DNA from: JAQUGA01 sp038210985
GTDB lineage: Bacteria; Bacteroidota; Bacteroidia; Bacteroidales; WCHB1-69
Reading direction: 5' to 3'
DNA: 64,000 nt
Assembly (NCBI GenBank): GCA_038210985.1
Contig: JBBQWB010000003.1
Span: 12,067 to 76,066 of the forward strand
The position numbers were made by a program, and so were the translations under genes. Positions 54,773-64,000 of the stretch are shown in pieces (position 1 is the first letter of the stretch; every line of letters begins with the position of its first letter). Below the pieces are notes generated by a model, which saw only the letters and a list, made by a program, of their open reading frames with translations, was not told where the DNA came from and did not search any database.

Positions 54773-55960
54773 ATGAAATCTGTAGCAGATGTTAATTTTA
54801 AAGGTAAAAAGGTTTTAGTTAGGGTGGATTATAATGCTCCCTTAAATCACAATCGACAAGTAACGGATGAAACTCGTATTTCGGAGTCGATACCAACCAT
54901 TAATAAAATTTTAGACGATGGTGGTTCTGTTATATTGATGTCGCATTTAGGTCGTCCAAAGGGAGGATACGAGGACGATTATTCATTAACACCTATTGTT
55001 CCGGTGATTTCTAAACATTTAAATCGCAAGGTTATTTTTACCCGAGATTTATTTGGTGAAAAGACTGAAAAAGTGGCGGCTGAGTTACAACCTGGAGAAG
55101 TTGCTTTACTCGAAAATATGCGATTTTATCCAGAAGAAGAGGCTGGTGATGAAATATTTGCCAAAAGAATTGCATCATTAGGCGATTGCTACGTTAACGA
55201 TGCATTTGCTACTGCACATCGTAATCACATGACAACTGCAGTTATTGCAAAATATTTTCCAGATAAAAAGTATGTTGGTTTATTGATGGCTAATGAAATT
55301 AAAAATCTAAATCATATTTTAAAAGAATCCAGAGCTCCATTTACTGCTATAATTGGTGGTGCCAAAATTTCCTCAAAATTGAGTATCATTAAAAATTTAC
55401 TTAATAAAGTGGATAATCTAATTATTGGTGGTGGAATGGCTTTTACTTTTATTAAGGCTTTAGGTGGAAATATTGGAAATTCATTATATGAAGAGAGTAA
55501 AATAGAAGATGCAAAATACATTGTACAAGAAGCAATGTTAAAAGGAGTAAATATTTTATTTCCAACCGATGTAATTGCTGCCGATGGTTTTTCAAACGAA
55601 GCAAGTATTAAAGAGATGGAAGCCGATAATATTGAAGAAAATTGGATGGGTTTAGATATTGGCAAACGCACCCGTCGACGCTATGCTGAATTAATTAATA
55701 AATCCGAAACAATACTTTGGAATGGTCCTATGGGAGTGTTTGAATTACCAAATTTTAAACAAGGAACAAAAGCCATTGCCATTGCTGTTTCCAGTGCAAC
55801 AATTAGTGGGTCATATTCATTGGTTGGTGGTGGCGATTCGGTTGCAGCAATAAACATGTATAACTTAGCCGACCAAATATCTTTTGTTTCAACAGGAGGT
55901 GGTGCAATGCTCGAGTATCTTGAAGGAAAAGAATTGCCTGGGATATTGGCGTTAAAATAA
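54773..55960 (+). CDS. pgk: Phosphoglycerate kinase
   Basis: 395 residues, the usual length. It makes ATP from 1,3-bisphosphoglycerate in glycolysis. All family motifs are intact: VRVDYNAPL, LMSHLGRPKGG, ENMRFYPEEEAGD, VNDAFATAHRNH (with the catalytic-patch Arg), GGAKISSK, LWNGPMGVFE, GGGDSVAA and STGGGAMLEYL. This contrasts with the altered PGK homologue at 20955, so this copy should supply the glycolytic activity. A TAATTTTG box lies at 54704-54711. It is monocistronic and ends at a strong terminator. Confidence 0.97.
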   Translation: MKSVADVNFKGKKVLVRVDYNAPLNHNRQVTDETRISESIPTINKILDDGGSVILMSHLGRPKGGYEDDYSLTPIVPVISKHLNRKVIFTRDLFGEKTEKVAAELQPGEVALLENMRFYPEEEAGDEIFAKRIASLGDCYVNDAFATAHRNHMTTAVIAKYFPDKKYVGLLMANEIKNLNHILKESRAPFTAIIGGAKISSKLSIIKNLLNKVDNLIIGGGMAFTFIKALGGNIGNSLYEESKIEDAKYIVQEAMLKGVNILFPTDVIAADGFSNEASIKEMEADNIEENWMGLDIGKRTRRRYAELINKSETILWNGPMGVFELPNFKQGTKAIAIAVSSATISGSYSLVGGGDSVAAINMYNLADQISFVSTGGGAMLEYLEGKELPGILALK

Positions 55961-55961
55961 T

Positions 55962-55998
55962 AAAAAAAAGAGGTCGAATTTTTCGACCTCTTTTTTTT
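55962..55998. terminator. Bidirectional intrinsic terminator
   Basis: Perfect 17-bp stem (55962-55978 with 55982-55998), 3-base loop, A and T runs at the two ends. It lies between the convergent pgk and C69 peptidase genes and overlaps the stop codon of the latter. Confidence 0.92.
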
Positions 55999-57685
55999 AA
56001 TTTAATTTTTTTAATTTAATTTTTTCGCCATGTTCTTTAACAATTCGGCGGTACCAACTTTCGGGATAAGCAGGATGTTCGGGCTCAACCACGCCAGTTC
56101 CATTATCCAAAAATTTTCCGTTCACCTCTTTTTTTACATTTCCATCCAAGTATTTTACCATTAAAAACTCACCCAACTGTTTCCATCTTAAGGTTGTTAA
56201 ATCAGCACGTTTGCTCGAAAAATCGGTCATCATAATACGTGCACGTGTTGGGTCGGTTTTATATACTTCAGCAACTTCTTTGTCAAACGATTGTACATCA
56301 GTAAGAAATTTATTTTCAAGTTCTTTTTGAACTTTTTGAATGTCCACAATCATGTCGCTCCATCTTGCATAAGCTTGATTTGAAACCCAATTAAATACCC
56401 AAAAAGCGGCGTCAAAAGTAAATTTTGTCATACTTCCATTACCTACTTCAAATGACTTTGGAGCTTTATTAATTCCGCAATACATTGGCACATATACAGT
56501 AAGATAAGTGTCGTCCACGCCAAACCAATTAACACCACCAATATGATTAGGTAACCAATGACGCATTTCGGCTACAAACGAGAATCCAGTTTGTTGAGTA
56601 GAAATTGCTCTTTCGTGCACATAATCTACTCCGTCCACTTTCCATGTCATTGGTCTCCAGCGGTAAGGTGCAGCATAAGGACCAGCACCAACGTCAGTAG
56701 TCATATCATATGGTGTTCCTGTGTAATGATCTCTCATCATGCTTTTTACATCGTCAAGTGAAAGCTTTTGGTCGGGTTTCATCCAAAGAGGTAAGCGGTT
56801 TATTAAATCATCCCCGTTTATGTATGGAAAATATTTGTCGGCATCTTTACAAACTTTGCGAAAACCAGCCCAAACTCGAGCTTCGCAAAAGCGTAAAGCT
56901 CCAAAATCTAATGGTGCATAGGTGTCTGCAAAACTGAAATCTTCGTTTTTGCCATTAAAATAACCGCGTTCGCGTGCAAACGTTATCACGTCTTTAGAAT
57001 ACAAGCAGTTTTCGGGGTCGTTTAAAGGGAAGGTTGTAATACGTGCATGATTTGCATGTCCCGAAATATATCCGTCTGGAATTTTACGAGCAACCCAAAC
57101 AGCACCTTTGGTATATTTTTTAGTGTCTAATTTTCCGTTTTTGTCATAAATAGGAGAACCTTTGCCGATAATTTCTAAAATCCAAACTTCATTTGGATCG
57201 GCAATTGAAAAGGATTCTCCAGAACTACTATATCCATATTCATTAAGTAATGATGTCATAATAGTAATAGCTTCTCGTGCAGTTTTTGCTCGCTGTAAAG
57301 TGATATAAATCAAACTGCCATAATCTATGATGCCAGTAGAATCTACTAACTCATTTCTTCCGCCATAAGTGGTTTCTCCAATTGTAACCTGATATTCGTT
57401 CATGTTGCCAACAACTAAATGGGTTTTTCTAACTTGTTTGATTTTTCCTAAATATTTGCCAGTATCCCATTCGTAAATGTCAAACATTGCGTTTTCAGGA
57501 TATTCTGCTGCTGGTCGATAATAAAGCTCACCATATAAAGAATGAGAATCGGCGGAATAAGTAACATAGGTTGCACCAGTTTTAGAAGCTCCCTTTGTAA
57601 CCATGAAGTTTGTGCAAGCATTAGCTGTTTGAAATGTAAATATCATTCCTAAAATAGCTATTGCCGTAATTTTTTTTCGTATCAT
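55997..57685 (-). CDS. C69 family dipeptidase (PepD-like), secreted
   Basis: 562 residues. The signal peptide ends at TANA, exposing Cys24 in CTNFMVTKGAS; in this Ntn-hydrolase family the N-terminal Cys is the nucleophile after processing. Further family blocks: TYVTYSADSHSLYGELY, NEYQVTIGETTYGGR and SSSGESFSIADPNEVWILEI. It would cleave dipeptides in the periplasm or outside the cell, helping peptide use along with the S9 peptidase at the start of the window. It stands alone on the minus strand. Confidence 0.92.
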   Translation of the reverse strand: MIRKKITAIAILGMIFTFQTANACTNFMVTKGASKTGATYVTYSADSHSLYGELYYRPAAEYPENAMFDIYEWDTGKYLGKIKQVRKTHLVVGNMNEYQVTIGETTYGGRNELVDSTGIIDYGSLIYITLQRAKTAREAITIMTSLLNEYGYSSSGESFSIADPNEVWILEIIGKGSPIYDKNGKLDTKKYTKGAVWVARKIPDGYISGHANHARITTFPLNDPENCLYSKDVITFARERGYFNGKNEDFSFADTYAPLDFGALRFCEARVWAGFRKVCKDADKYFPYINGDDLINRLPLWMKPDQKLSLDDVKSMMRDHYTGTPYDMTTDVGAGPYAAPYRWRPMTWKVDGVDYVHERAISTQQTGFSFVAEMRHWLPNHIGGVNWFGVDDTYLTVYVPMYCGINKAPKSFEVGNGSMTKFTFDAAFWVFNWVSNQAYARWSDMIVDIQKVQKELENKFLTDVQSFDKEVAEVYKTDPTRARIMMTDFSSKRADLTTLRWKQLGEFLMVKYLDGNVKKEVNGKFLDNGTGVVEPEHPAYPESWYRRIVKEHGEKIKLKKLN

Positions 57686-57750
57686 ATTTTTTTATTTATT
57701 GGTTTTCGAATTACAAACCTACAATTTTTTTTTTAAAGATTTTATTTTAT

Positions 57751-58164
57751 CTATTCAATATATGTTTTTATCTCTTTAACTAACAATTCGGTTAACTTTT
57801 CGGGGTGTTCTTCCACATTTTTATATGCAAAATCGGTAAAATCTTTTATGGAAGAGGTGTTGTTGGCATCAATTAACATTAATGACGATCCAAAAGGTTT
57901 GTATTTAATAACTAATTCACGATTGTAATTATCGTCGTAATCAATAGATTGAAATAAAATTGTTTGATTTTTTAATTCATTTTGAAAATATTTTTTAACG
58001 GTTTCTTCTGCTGTTTTTTCAATGGCTAAATCGATTGGACAACGCGATGTAGCATGAAAATAATATACAAATAATTTCGGTTCATTTGGTGTAAAATTTT
58101 CAGAAAAAGAGAATTGCGAAAATGCAAAACACCAGATAATCAGTATTATTTTTTTAGATTTCAT
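57751..58164 (-). CDS. ArsF-like thioredoxin-fold protein lacking the second redox Cys
   Basis: 137 residues with a signal peptide (to about residue 21). The segment FVYYFHATSRCPIDLAIEKT aligns with the thioredoxin-like start of the ArsF family (named from a nitrophenyl-compound nitroreductase neighbour), where the usual motif is RCxxCxAIE. Here Cys42 is kept but the second Cys is Asp45. The later GSSLMLID is the cis-Pro-region equivalent. A CxxC-type redox cycle is therefore unlikely. Role unknown. It stands alone on the minus strand with a TAACTTTG box at 58197-58190. Confidence 0.75.
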   Translation of the reverse strand: MKSKKIILIIWCFAFSQFSFSENFTPNEPKLFVYYFHATSRCPIDLAIEKTAEETVKKYFQNELKNQTILFQSIDYDDNYNRELVIKYKPFGSSLMLIDANNTSSIKDFTDFAYKNVEEHPEKLTELLVKEIKTYIE

Positions 58165-58237
58165 ATTTTTTTATTTGTAGAATTTTTTGCAAAGTTATCG
58201 TTTTTTATTTTATTGTTTTTAATATTATTTTTTTTCT

Positions 58238-58245
58238 TAGATTTG
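58238..58245 (+). promoter_or_regulatory. Possible -7 box of the SprB-repeat gene
   Basis: TAGATTTG fits TAnnTTTG, with TTG at 58213-58215 22 bases upstream. The leader to the ATG would be about 135 bases. Weak evidence. Confidence 0.35.
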
Positions 58246-58386
58246 CGAAACTGAATTTTAATTAATTCGTTAAATTTAATAGGAAAATTATTTTTATAAT
58301 TTAGAAATACTTTAAATAGGCTTTACAGAGCAACTTCAAGTTTTAAAAGATTGTCTTAAATTTACTTTACAATATTATATTTTACA

Positions 58387-61300
58387 ATGGATAATAAAGT
58401 ACTTCGTTTTATCAGTTTAAGCATATTTTTATTAATATATACAAATGTGCTTTTTTCGCAAAATAATCAGGACTGTTTGGGAGCAATTGCAGTTTGCCAA
58501 AGTACGTATTATCAACCAAATTCATATTCGGGTGTAGGTGCTGTAAATGACATTCCTAGTGGGTTATCTTGCCCAACCACATGTATGTCGGCTGGTGAGA
58601 GAAACTCTGTATGGTACACATTTCAAGTGCAAACTGCTGGGTGGATAGATTTTCGAATTCAACCTATTAGTTCATCAGATGATTATGACTGGGCATTATT
58701 TAATTTAGCTACCCATGGTTGTAGTGATTTGACGAACACTTCGTTATTGCCAAGTATGGAAGTAAGTTGTAATTGGTCGGCTGACCTTGGAAATCAAACT
58801 GGTGCCAATAGTTTGTCCAATAACTCTAATACTGATTGTTACGGCTCGGGACCAATTCCCAATAATCCAAGAATATGGGGTAGTGTTGGTGAAATATATT
58901 ATTTAAATGTAAGTAATTACTCCTCATCAAGTTCTGGATATAATCTTAATTTTACTAACTCTGCCGCTACTATATTTGACGTAACACCTCCTTCGTTTAC
59001 AGGTATTAATTCAAACGTTGCTTGCGGAGCAACAACCATAACAGTGTATTTTTCCGAAAATGTACTTTGTAACTCTGTAAATCCATCCGATTTTCATATT
59101 GTTGATGCTGGAGGAAATGTAATTACAGTAACTTCGGTTTCGGGATTAGCATGCTCGCAAGGAGGTGCAAGTGAAAACGTATTTGTGTTAACCGTATCTC
59201 CTGCGATTACATCAGGTGGTACTTATGCTATATCATTGGTTGAACCTATTTCCGATGCTTGTGGTAACGTCGCCAACAATGCTACTTTTGATTTTTATAT
59301 AAACCAAGTTTTTTGTAGTGTTGTAAACACAGTTGATCCAGATTGTGGTGCAAGTAATGGTGCTATAACTGTAGTTGGAAACGGTGGTTCGGGTACATAT
59401 ACATATACTTGGGGTACTACACCTGTTCAAAACGGAACTTCAATAACAAATTTAGGTGCTGGTACTTATACTGTTACGGTACAGGATGGTGCTTGCTTCT
59501 CTATTTGCAGCGTAACTTTAGTTGCTGGAAATCCTCCAACAATTGCAACATCAAATACACCAGCAATTTGTGGCTTGTCAAACGGAACAGCTACTGCTAC
59601 TCCAGTTGGAACTCCTCCATATACATATACTTGGAGTACAACACCAGCTCAAACGGATTCTATAGCAACAGGTTTAGCTCCAGGCTCTTATACTGTTACT
59701 GTAAATGACGCTAATAATTGCCCTGGAACTGCTAGTGTTACCATTGCAAATAGTGCTGGTCCAACAATTAATAGTATTACCGTTGTAAATGCAAGTTGTA
59801 CTGATAATAATGGTTCATTAACTGCTAATGTTACTGGAGGAACTACTCCATATGGATACGCATGGTCAACTACTCCTGTGCAAAATGGTCAAACTGCAAG
59901 TAATTTGCCTGCTGGAACATATACGGTTACTGTTACTGATGCGAGTTCGTGCACAAGCACTTTAAGCGCTACCGTTGCATTTAATTCCGGACCAACAATT
60001 ACAGACCAAGATATAACTCAATCTCAATGTGGTTTGGCAAATGGAGCTATAACTATCTATCCAAATTCAGGAACTGCACCTTTAACTACAACTTGGAATA
60101 CAACACCAGCTCAATCTGGAAACACCATCTCTAATTTATTGCCAGGTTCTTACACGGTTACTATTTCGGATGCAAATAGTTGTACAACCACAGCTACATA
60201 TACTATAAATAATAATCCTGGTCCTCAAATAACTTCCCCAGTAATTACAGATGCTTTATGTGGAGCATCTAATGGAAGTATTCAAATAACAGTTACTGGT
60301 GGAGCAGCTCTTGTAACTCAAGCATGGAGTACTACACCAGTTCAAACAGGAACTACAATTTCAAATCTTGCAGCTGGCTCATACACAGTTACTGTTACCG
60401 ATGCAAACTCATGTACCACAACTCAATCGTTTAGTGTAATTAACGTTGCAGGACCAACAGTTTCTAATTCTTCCATTCAAAATGCTTCGTGTAGCCAGTC
60501 TAATGGTTCAATTAGCATAGTGGTAAATTCGCCTGGGGGCATAACCTATGCATGGAGTACAACTCCTACTCAAAGTTCACAAAATTTATCAAATATTTCT
60601 GCTGGATCATATACTGTTACCATAACCGACGAAAATAATTGTACCACTACAGCTTCATATACTGTTCAAAATGTTTCTGGACCAAGTATCACAAACACTA
60701 ATAGACAGCATGCAACTTGCGGTCAAAGCAATGGTCGGGCATCCATAACGGTATCTGGAGGCACTGCTCCAGTTTCTTATTCGTGGAATACTACACCTCC
60801 CCAAACTACTGCTACAGCAACTGGTTTAGCTCAGGGTACTTATATTGTTACGGTAACAGATGGAACAGGTTGTACAATTACGTCAAGTTTTACAATACAA
60901 AATTTAGCGGGACCTCAAGTATCTCAAATTATTAAAACCGATGAAACATGTACAGGAATGAATGGTAGTGCTACGGTTCAATATACTGGTGGAAATGGTG
61001 CAATTGGAATAACTTGGAGTACTGTTCCTCCGCAAACAACTGCTACCATAAGTAACCTTACCTCAGGAACATATAATGTAACTATTAGGGATACTAATAA
61101 TTGTTCTGCTACATCAAGTGTTACAATCGTTAATTTTCCAGCTCCAACAATCGATGGGTTTACTGCTCAAGACGAGCTTTGCGATGCCCATAATGGGTCG
61201 ATTCAAGTAAATTATACAGGTGGTACAGCTCCATTTACTTATAGCTGGAGCACAATTCCGGTTCAGCATTCTCAAACTGCATCCAATTTAATTGGTGGCT

Positions 61301-62136
61301 CATATACTGTAACCATTACCGATGTTCATAATTGCACTGCAACGGCTACTTGGTCTATTATTAATCACGAAAAACCAACATCCCTATTTACAAATATTTT
61401 GATGGACACTTGTATTATTGGTTCTGGTAAAGTTACAGCATTTGTTCAAGGTGGTTCGGGTATATATTCATACATATGGAATACCGAGCCAGCTCAAAAC
61501 ATTGAATCTGCAACTGGTCTTTTCCCAGGTATATATACCGTGGCTATTAACGATGGATATTGTACCATTATGGATTCCATCCTAATTATTGGAATCCCTG
61601 GACCAGATGCTGCATTTACATTAACCCCTCCACTTGCTACTTTAAGTAACGCTACTATCCGATTTACAGATATTACAGATCCTGAGATTGTAATTTGGAA
61701 ATGGCATTTTGGAGATGGATTTACCGATAATGTGCAAAATCCAGTACATATTTATCAAAATACGGGCGAATATGATGTATTTATGGTTGTTACCGATAAT
61801 CATGGCTGTATCGATACAGCATGGGGAGTCGTTATAATTGATGTTGATTTTGGTATTTGGATTCCTAATGCATTTACTCCAAATGAAGATGGTAAAAACG
61901 ATCGTTTTGGACCTCGAGCTGTTGGATTTATTCTACGCAATTATGAAATGAAAATCTACGACAGATGGGGACAATTAGTGTTTGAAACATACGATTATTA
62001 TCAGCAATGGGATGGCACTATTAAAGGTAGCGATATCGAAAATAATGTTATTGCAACTTACGTTTATCGAATTGTTATTTACGACAATTTGAACAAACGA
62101 CATATATTTGTGGGTAAATTGTCGCTAATTTATTAA
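58387..62136 (+). CDS. SprB-repeat surface adhesin with PKD domain and T9SS type B sorting domain
   Basis: 1249 residues. Signal peptide to about 25 (LFSQ). An N-terminal Cys-rich beta domain (about 28-195, CLGAIAVCQ, NSVWYTFQV) and an SbsA-type Ig-like domain (about 197-308) come first. Then ten SprB-type repeats of about 75 residues run from residue 310 to about 1075, each with C-x5-NG, Y-x-W-T-T-P-x-Q, G-x-YTVTVTD and a closing NxxGP. A PKD domain follows (about 1078-1150, WHFGDGFTDNVQNP), and the end (about 1155-1249, IWIPNAFTPNEDGKNDRF, MKIYDRWGQLVFE) is a type B/CHU_C sorting domain. It is likely exported by the T9SS to the surface for adhesion or gliding. It is short compared with SprB itself. 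Confidence 0.92.
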   Translation: MDNKVLRFISLSIFLLIYTNVLFSQNNQDCLGAIAVCQSTYYQPNSYSGVGAVNDIPSGLSCPTTCMSAGERNSVWYTFQVQTAGWIDFRIQPISSSDDYDWALFNLATHGCSDLTNTSLLPSMEVSCNWSADLGNQTGANSLSNNSNTDCYGSGPIPNNPRIWGSVGEIYYLNVSNYSSSSSGYNLNFTNSAATIFDVTPPSFTGINSNVACGATTITVYFSENVLCNSVNPSDFHIVDAGGNVITVTSVSGLACSQGGASENVFVLTVSPAITSGGTYAISLVEPISDACGNVANNATFDFYINQVFCSVVNTVDPDCGASNGAITVVGNGGSGTYTYTWGTTPVQNGTSITNLGAGTYTVTVQDGACFSICSVTLVAGNPPTIATSNTPAICGLSNGTATATPVGTPPYTYTWSTTPAQTDSIATGLAPGSYTVTVNDANNCPGTASVTIANSAGPTINSITVVNASCTDNNGSLTANVTGGTTPYGYAWSTTPVQNGQTASNLPAGTYTVTVTDASSCTSTLSATVAFNSGPTITDQDITQSQCGLANGAITIYPNSGTAPLTTTWNTTPAQSGNTISNLLPGSYTVTISDANSCTTTATYTINNNPGPQITSPVITDALCGASNGSIQITVTGGAALVTQAWSTTPVQTGTTISNLAAGSYTVTVTDANSCTTTQSFSVINVAGPTVSNSSIQNASCSQSNGSISIVVNSPGGITYAWSTTPTQSSQNLSNISAGSYTVTITDENNCTTTASYTVQNVSGPSITNTNRQHATCGQSNGRASITVSGGTAPVSYSWNTTPPQTTATATGLAQGTYIVTVTDGTGCTITSSFTIQNLAGPQVSQIIKTDETCTGMNGSATVQYTGGNGAIGITWSTVPPQTTATISNLTSGTYNVTIRDTNNCSATSSVTIVNFPAPTIDGFTAQDELCDAHNGSIQVNYTGGTAPFTYSWSTIPVQHSQTASNLIGGSYTVTITDVHNCTATATWSIINHEKPTSLFTNILMDTCIIGSGKVTAFVQGGSGIYSYIWNTEPAQNIESATGLFPGIYTVAINDGYCTIMDSILIIGIPGPDAAFTLTPPLATLSNATIRFTDITDPEIVIWKWHFGDGFTDNVQNPVHIYQNTGEYDVFMVVTDNHGCIDTAWGVVIIDVDFGIWIPNAFTPNEDGKNDRFGPRAVGFILRNYEMKIYDRWGQLVFETYDYYQQWDGTIKGSDIENNVIATYVYRIVIYDNLNKRHIFVGKLSLIY

Positions 62137-62349
62137 GAAACGACTTAAAGTTTTATTTAGTTTTCTAAGCAAATGTTATTAGATGCTTTAGCTTCTTTAT
62201 GTTTATCTATTTTGTGTCTCCAAAGTTTCCTCATTGTGCCATAGATTTGTTGTTGGTAATGAAACGAAGTAGAATGTGAAATCTAAAACGAAATATTTTC
62301 ACCCATCTAATAATATGAATCAGTAGTTTATTATCTTTGCAGCCATAAT

Positions 62350-62421
62350 GGTCCCATAGTTCAATGGATAGAACGAAAGTTTCCTAAACTTTAAATCCAA
62401 GTTCGATTCTTGGTGGGATCA
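62350..62421 (+). tRNA. tRNA-Arg (anticodon CCU)
   Basis: The cloverleaf is readable: acceptor GGTCCCA pairs with TGGGATC (one G-U); D arm GTTC/GAAC; anticodon stem AAAGT/ACTTT around TTCCTAA with anticodon CCT at 62383-62385; four-base variable loop; T arm CCAAG-TTCGATT-CTTGG; discriminator A at 62421. No CCA is encoded. It reads AGG codons. A TATCTTTG promoter box lies just upstream at 62332-62339. Confidence 0.92.
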
Positions 62422-62621
62422 CAAAAAAGCACTTTACAATCCGTAAATTGTTTTTTTTGTTTTTTGCTAAACCAGTTAAAAAAATCCTCGATAAGCTCTT
62501 TAGCTTTTTGTTTTTGACTTTTATTCCTCACATCACGTAAAGACTGGTTTTTAACGGAACTTACTTGAAGAAATTGAGGTTTGACAGGGTTTGTAACGGA
62601 TATTTTTCATGGTTCTGTTGC
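62422..62621. other. Unassigned stretch after the tRNA
   Basis: No complete gene. The minus strand reads SSVKNQSLRDVRNKSQKQ and then KAKELIEDFFNWFSKKQ in one open but startless frame, which looks like the decayed end of a coding region, perhaps of a mobile element next to the tRNA. I cannot assign it. Confidence 0.4.
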
Positions 62622-63921
62622 TACACGGTCATAATATCTTCTATTTTAATATTAAATAAATTTGGTATTTCACGTTGAATCACATTTAATTCTGGTACAA
62701 GAATTTTCTTTAGTTTATGTCCAATCTCCAATTCGCTCACTTTAATTTGTAGTTGTCAAGTTTTTTCTCCGTAAAAACGGTAACAAGTTTATTGTTTTTA
62801 TGTTATTTTTTTATTTTTTCAATGTTCTTTAAATTTTGCTCATGGCGCTTATCCCATGATTTTTTTATGGATGATATTTCTTGTTCAAGTCTTGATTTCA
62901 AAGATTCTCTTGTTTGATTTTTCTCTTTTTGCAAAATTGGGTTATTGCATAATATATACCTAACACCACCATCTTCAATTTCAACTAACTCTTTCGAAAA
63001 TAATTCCAACTGAATAACATTGTCATTTATTAACGCCCTTATTTCGCTATTTGCTAAGGCACTAATGTATGAGATATTCTGCTTTTCGCTTTCCGATAAT
63101 TCTTCTAAATTTAATCGGATACGCATCCCTCTATCTCCTACCAAAACAATAGATTCTGCACCAAATTGTTCTTTTATAGCTTTTAATTGCTCATTTGCTG
63201 TTTTATAATCAATCTCATTTCCTTCAAAAACTTGTATTTTTAAAGGAAAACCTTCGCTGTCAGTAATGAGACCTATTGTTATTTGTTTCTTTCCTTTTTT
63301 TCCATCTCTGTTGTATCCAAAAGCTGAAAGAGCATTTTCAGTTCCTTCAAAATAACTGCTGGTTATGTCATATAAGTATATGTCTTTATGTCGTTTACTG
63401 TGATATAGATTCCATTTCTTTTCAATTTTTGTTTGCATCCTGCTAAATTCCCCTAATTCAAAATAAAGGTCATCTAGTTTGAGGGTTTCTATATCAATAC
63501 CTAAGCGTTCAGAAACATAGCTGTTGCGTTTTATCCAATTGTAAATGTGCAGTTTACTGCCTTGGGTTACAATTTTTCCTATTATCATTAATTTGATAAT
63601 GTTTGTTTTTGAACCGTATGCTTTTTCTAATGTTTCGGTTATTCGTAACCGAAACATTGTTGTTAAAAGAAGGTGAATAAAACCAAAGTCAATTGTTTTG
63701 TTGATTTTAATATCGTCACTATCAACAAGAACCCCTTTTGTTTTGCTTATCGCTGTTTTAAAAATGGTTATGGTTTTATTGTCTAAATCAAGTTTTGATA
63801 AATTTAAAACGACTTCCGTTTTGGGCTTACCAGTATCCTTGTCTCTATACTTTTTGCAAAGTAATATCAACTGATATAGTTGGCCATTTTTCCCTTTGCT
63901 TTGATTGAATTGTAATACCAA
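62622..63921 (-). pseudogene. IS1634-family transposase, interrupted and truncated
   Basis: The 372-residue frame (63921-62803) starts with TTG and has the N-terminus YRDKDTGKPKTEVVLNLSKL and the first two DDE positions, YLYDITSSYFEG and VLVGDRGM, as in IS1634 (IS4-like) transposases, which are usually over 500 residues. It stops at TAA right after NIEKIKK. Reading on in frame gives HKNNKLVTVFTEKKLDNYK, the normal continuation, before a TGA at 62739-62737. A shifted frame then gives VSELEIGHKLKKILVPEL, ending at TAG 62624-62622. The region with the catalytic Glu is missing. It is probably a dead copy. Confidence 0.8.
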
Positions 63922-63964
63922 TACTTAAATCAAATTAGTCCATAGGATAATTTGATTTAAGTAT
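63921..63964. repeat. Perfect 17-bp inverted repeat at the transposase start
   Basis: ATACTTAAATCAAATTA (63921-63937) is complementary to 63948-63964 with a 10-base centre. It abuts the TTG start of the transposase. It could be a protein-binding site, a terminator for incoming transcripts, or part of the element end; the window stops too soon to tell. Confidence 0.7.
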
Positions 63965-64000
63965 GGATTATGCCGATAGAGTTTCTGTTATTGTGCAAAA

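Noticed and set aside
59233..60935. Alternative frames inside the SprB-repeat gene
   Set aside because: They are Tyr/Cys/Ser-rich by-products of the repeat codons; the main frame has clear domains throughout.
58387..62136. DNA-level satellite repeat
   Set aside because: The periodicity is at protein level; adjacent units have diverged in nucleotide sequence.

Overview
The window is AT-rich chromosomal DNA from a bacterium of the phylum Bacteroidota (Bacteroidetes), most likely a free-living or aquatic member of the Bacteroidales/Flavobacteriales-like lineages; I cannot name a genus. The evidence is: several secreted proteins with C-terminal type IX secretion (T9SS) sorting domains of type A and type B, SprB-type adhesin repeats, a PorE-like OmpA protein, many TAnnTTTG promoter elements (the Bacteroidetes -7 box) instead of -10/Shine-Dalgarno signals, a PadR/PspC pair, a PG0541-type RND-associated protein, and a Na+-pumping methylmalonyl-CoA decarboxylase operon.

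Layout. 1-7483: end of an S9 (DPP4-like) peptidase, then two large secreted proteins on the minus strand, a papain-like T9SS cargo and a lamin-tail-domain protein. 7605-10478: asd and a TlpA-like thioredoxin separated by a repeat-filled gap. 10479-11183: a gene-free block of short palindromic repeats. 11184-22232: a plus-strand run comprising a radical SAM enzyme, a small 25-residue-repeat protein, a second papain-like T9SS cargo, and then a tightly packed algI-like MBOAT acyltransferase, AlgX/AlgJ-like SGNH protein, ArnT-like glycosyltransferase and a divergent phosphoglycerate-kinase homologue. 22365-28576: T9SS cargo, OmpA/PD40 protein, glyS, TerC-family protein, a small membrane protein. 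28577-29190: second repeat-filled gap. 29191-33778: minus-strand methylmalonyl-CoA epimerase/decarboxylase operon (Na+ pump). 34025-35893: htpG. 36067-38475: a broken T9SS cargo and two paralogous outer-membrane barrels. 38527-45310: TetR-controlled RND efflux operon. 45605-49913: padR-pspC and porE. 50026-58164: a decayed T9SS cargo, aat, udk, a transglutaminase-like membrane protein, ispG, canonical pgk, a C69 dipeptidase and a degenerate ArsF-like thioredoxin-fold protein. 58387-62136: a 1249-residue SprB-repeat T9SS cargo. 62350-64000: tRNA-Arg(CCU) and a broken IS1634-family transposase.

How it fits together. Much of the window serves the cell surface: T9SS cargos, a peptidoglycan-anchoring T9SS component, outer-membrane barrels, glycan acylation/glycosylation and efflux. 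Housekeeping genes (asd, glyS, htpG, aat, udk, ispG, pgk, tRNA-Arg) lie between them. The gaps carry at least four families of short palindromic repeats, two of which show arm changes that keep base pairing, plus a 167-bp MITE-like element present twice in opposite orientation.

I found no defence island, CRISPR array or prophage. The most unusual items are the divergent PGK homologue closing the algI-type operon, the calcium-loop pair nested in the catalytic core of both papain-like cargos, the covarying hairpin families, and the clearly readable TetR and PadR operator sites.
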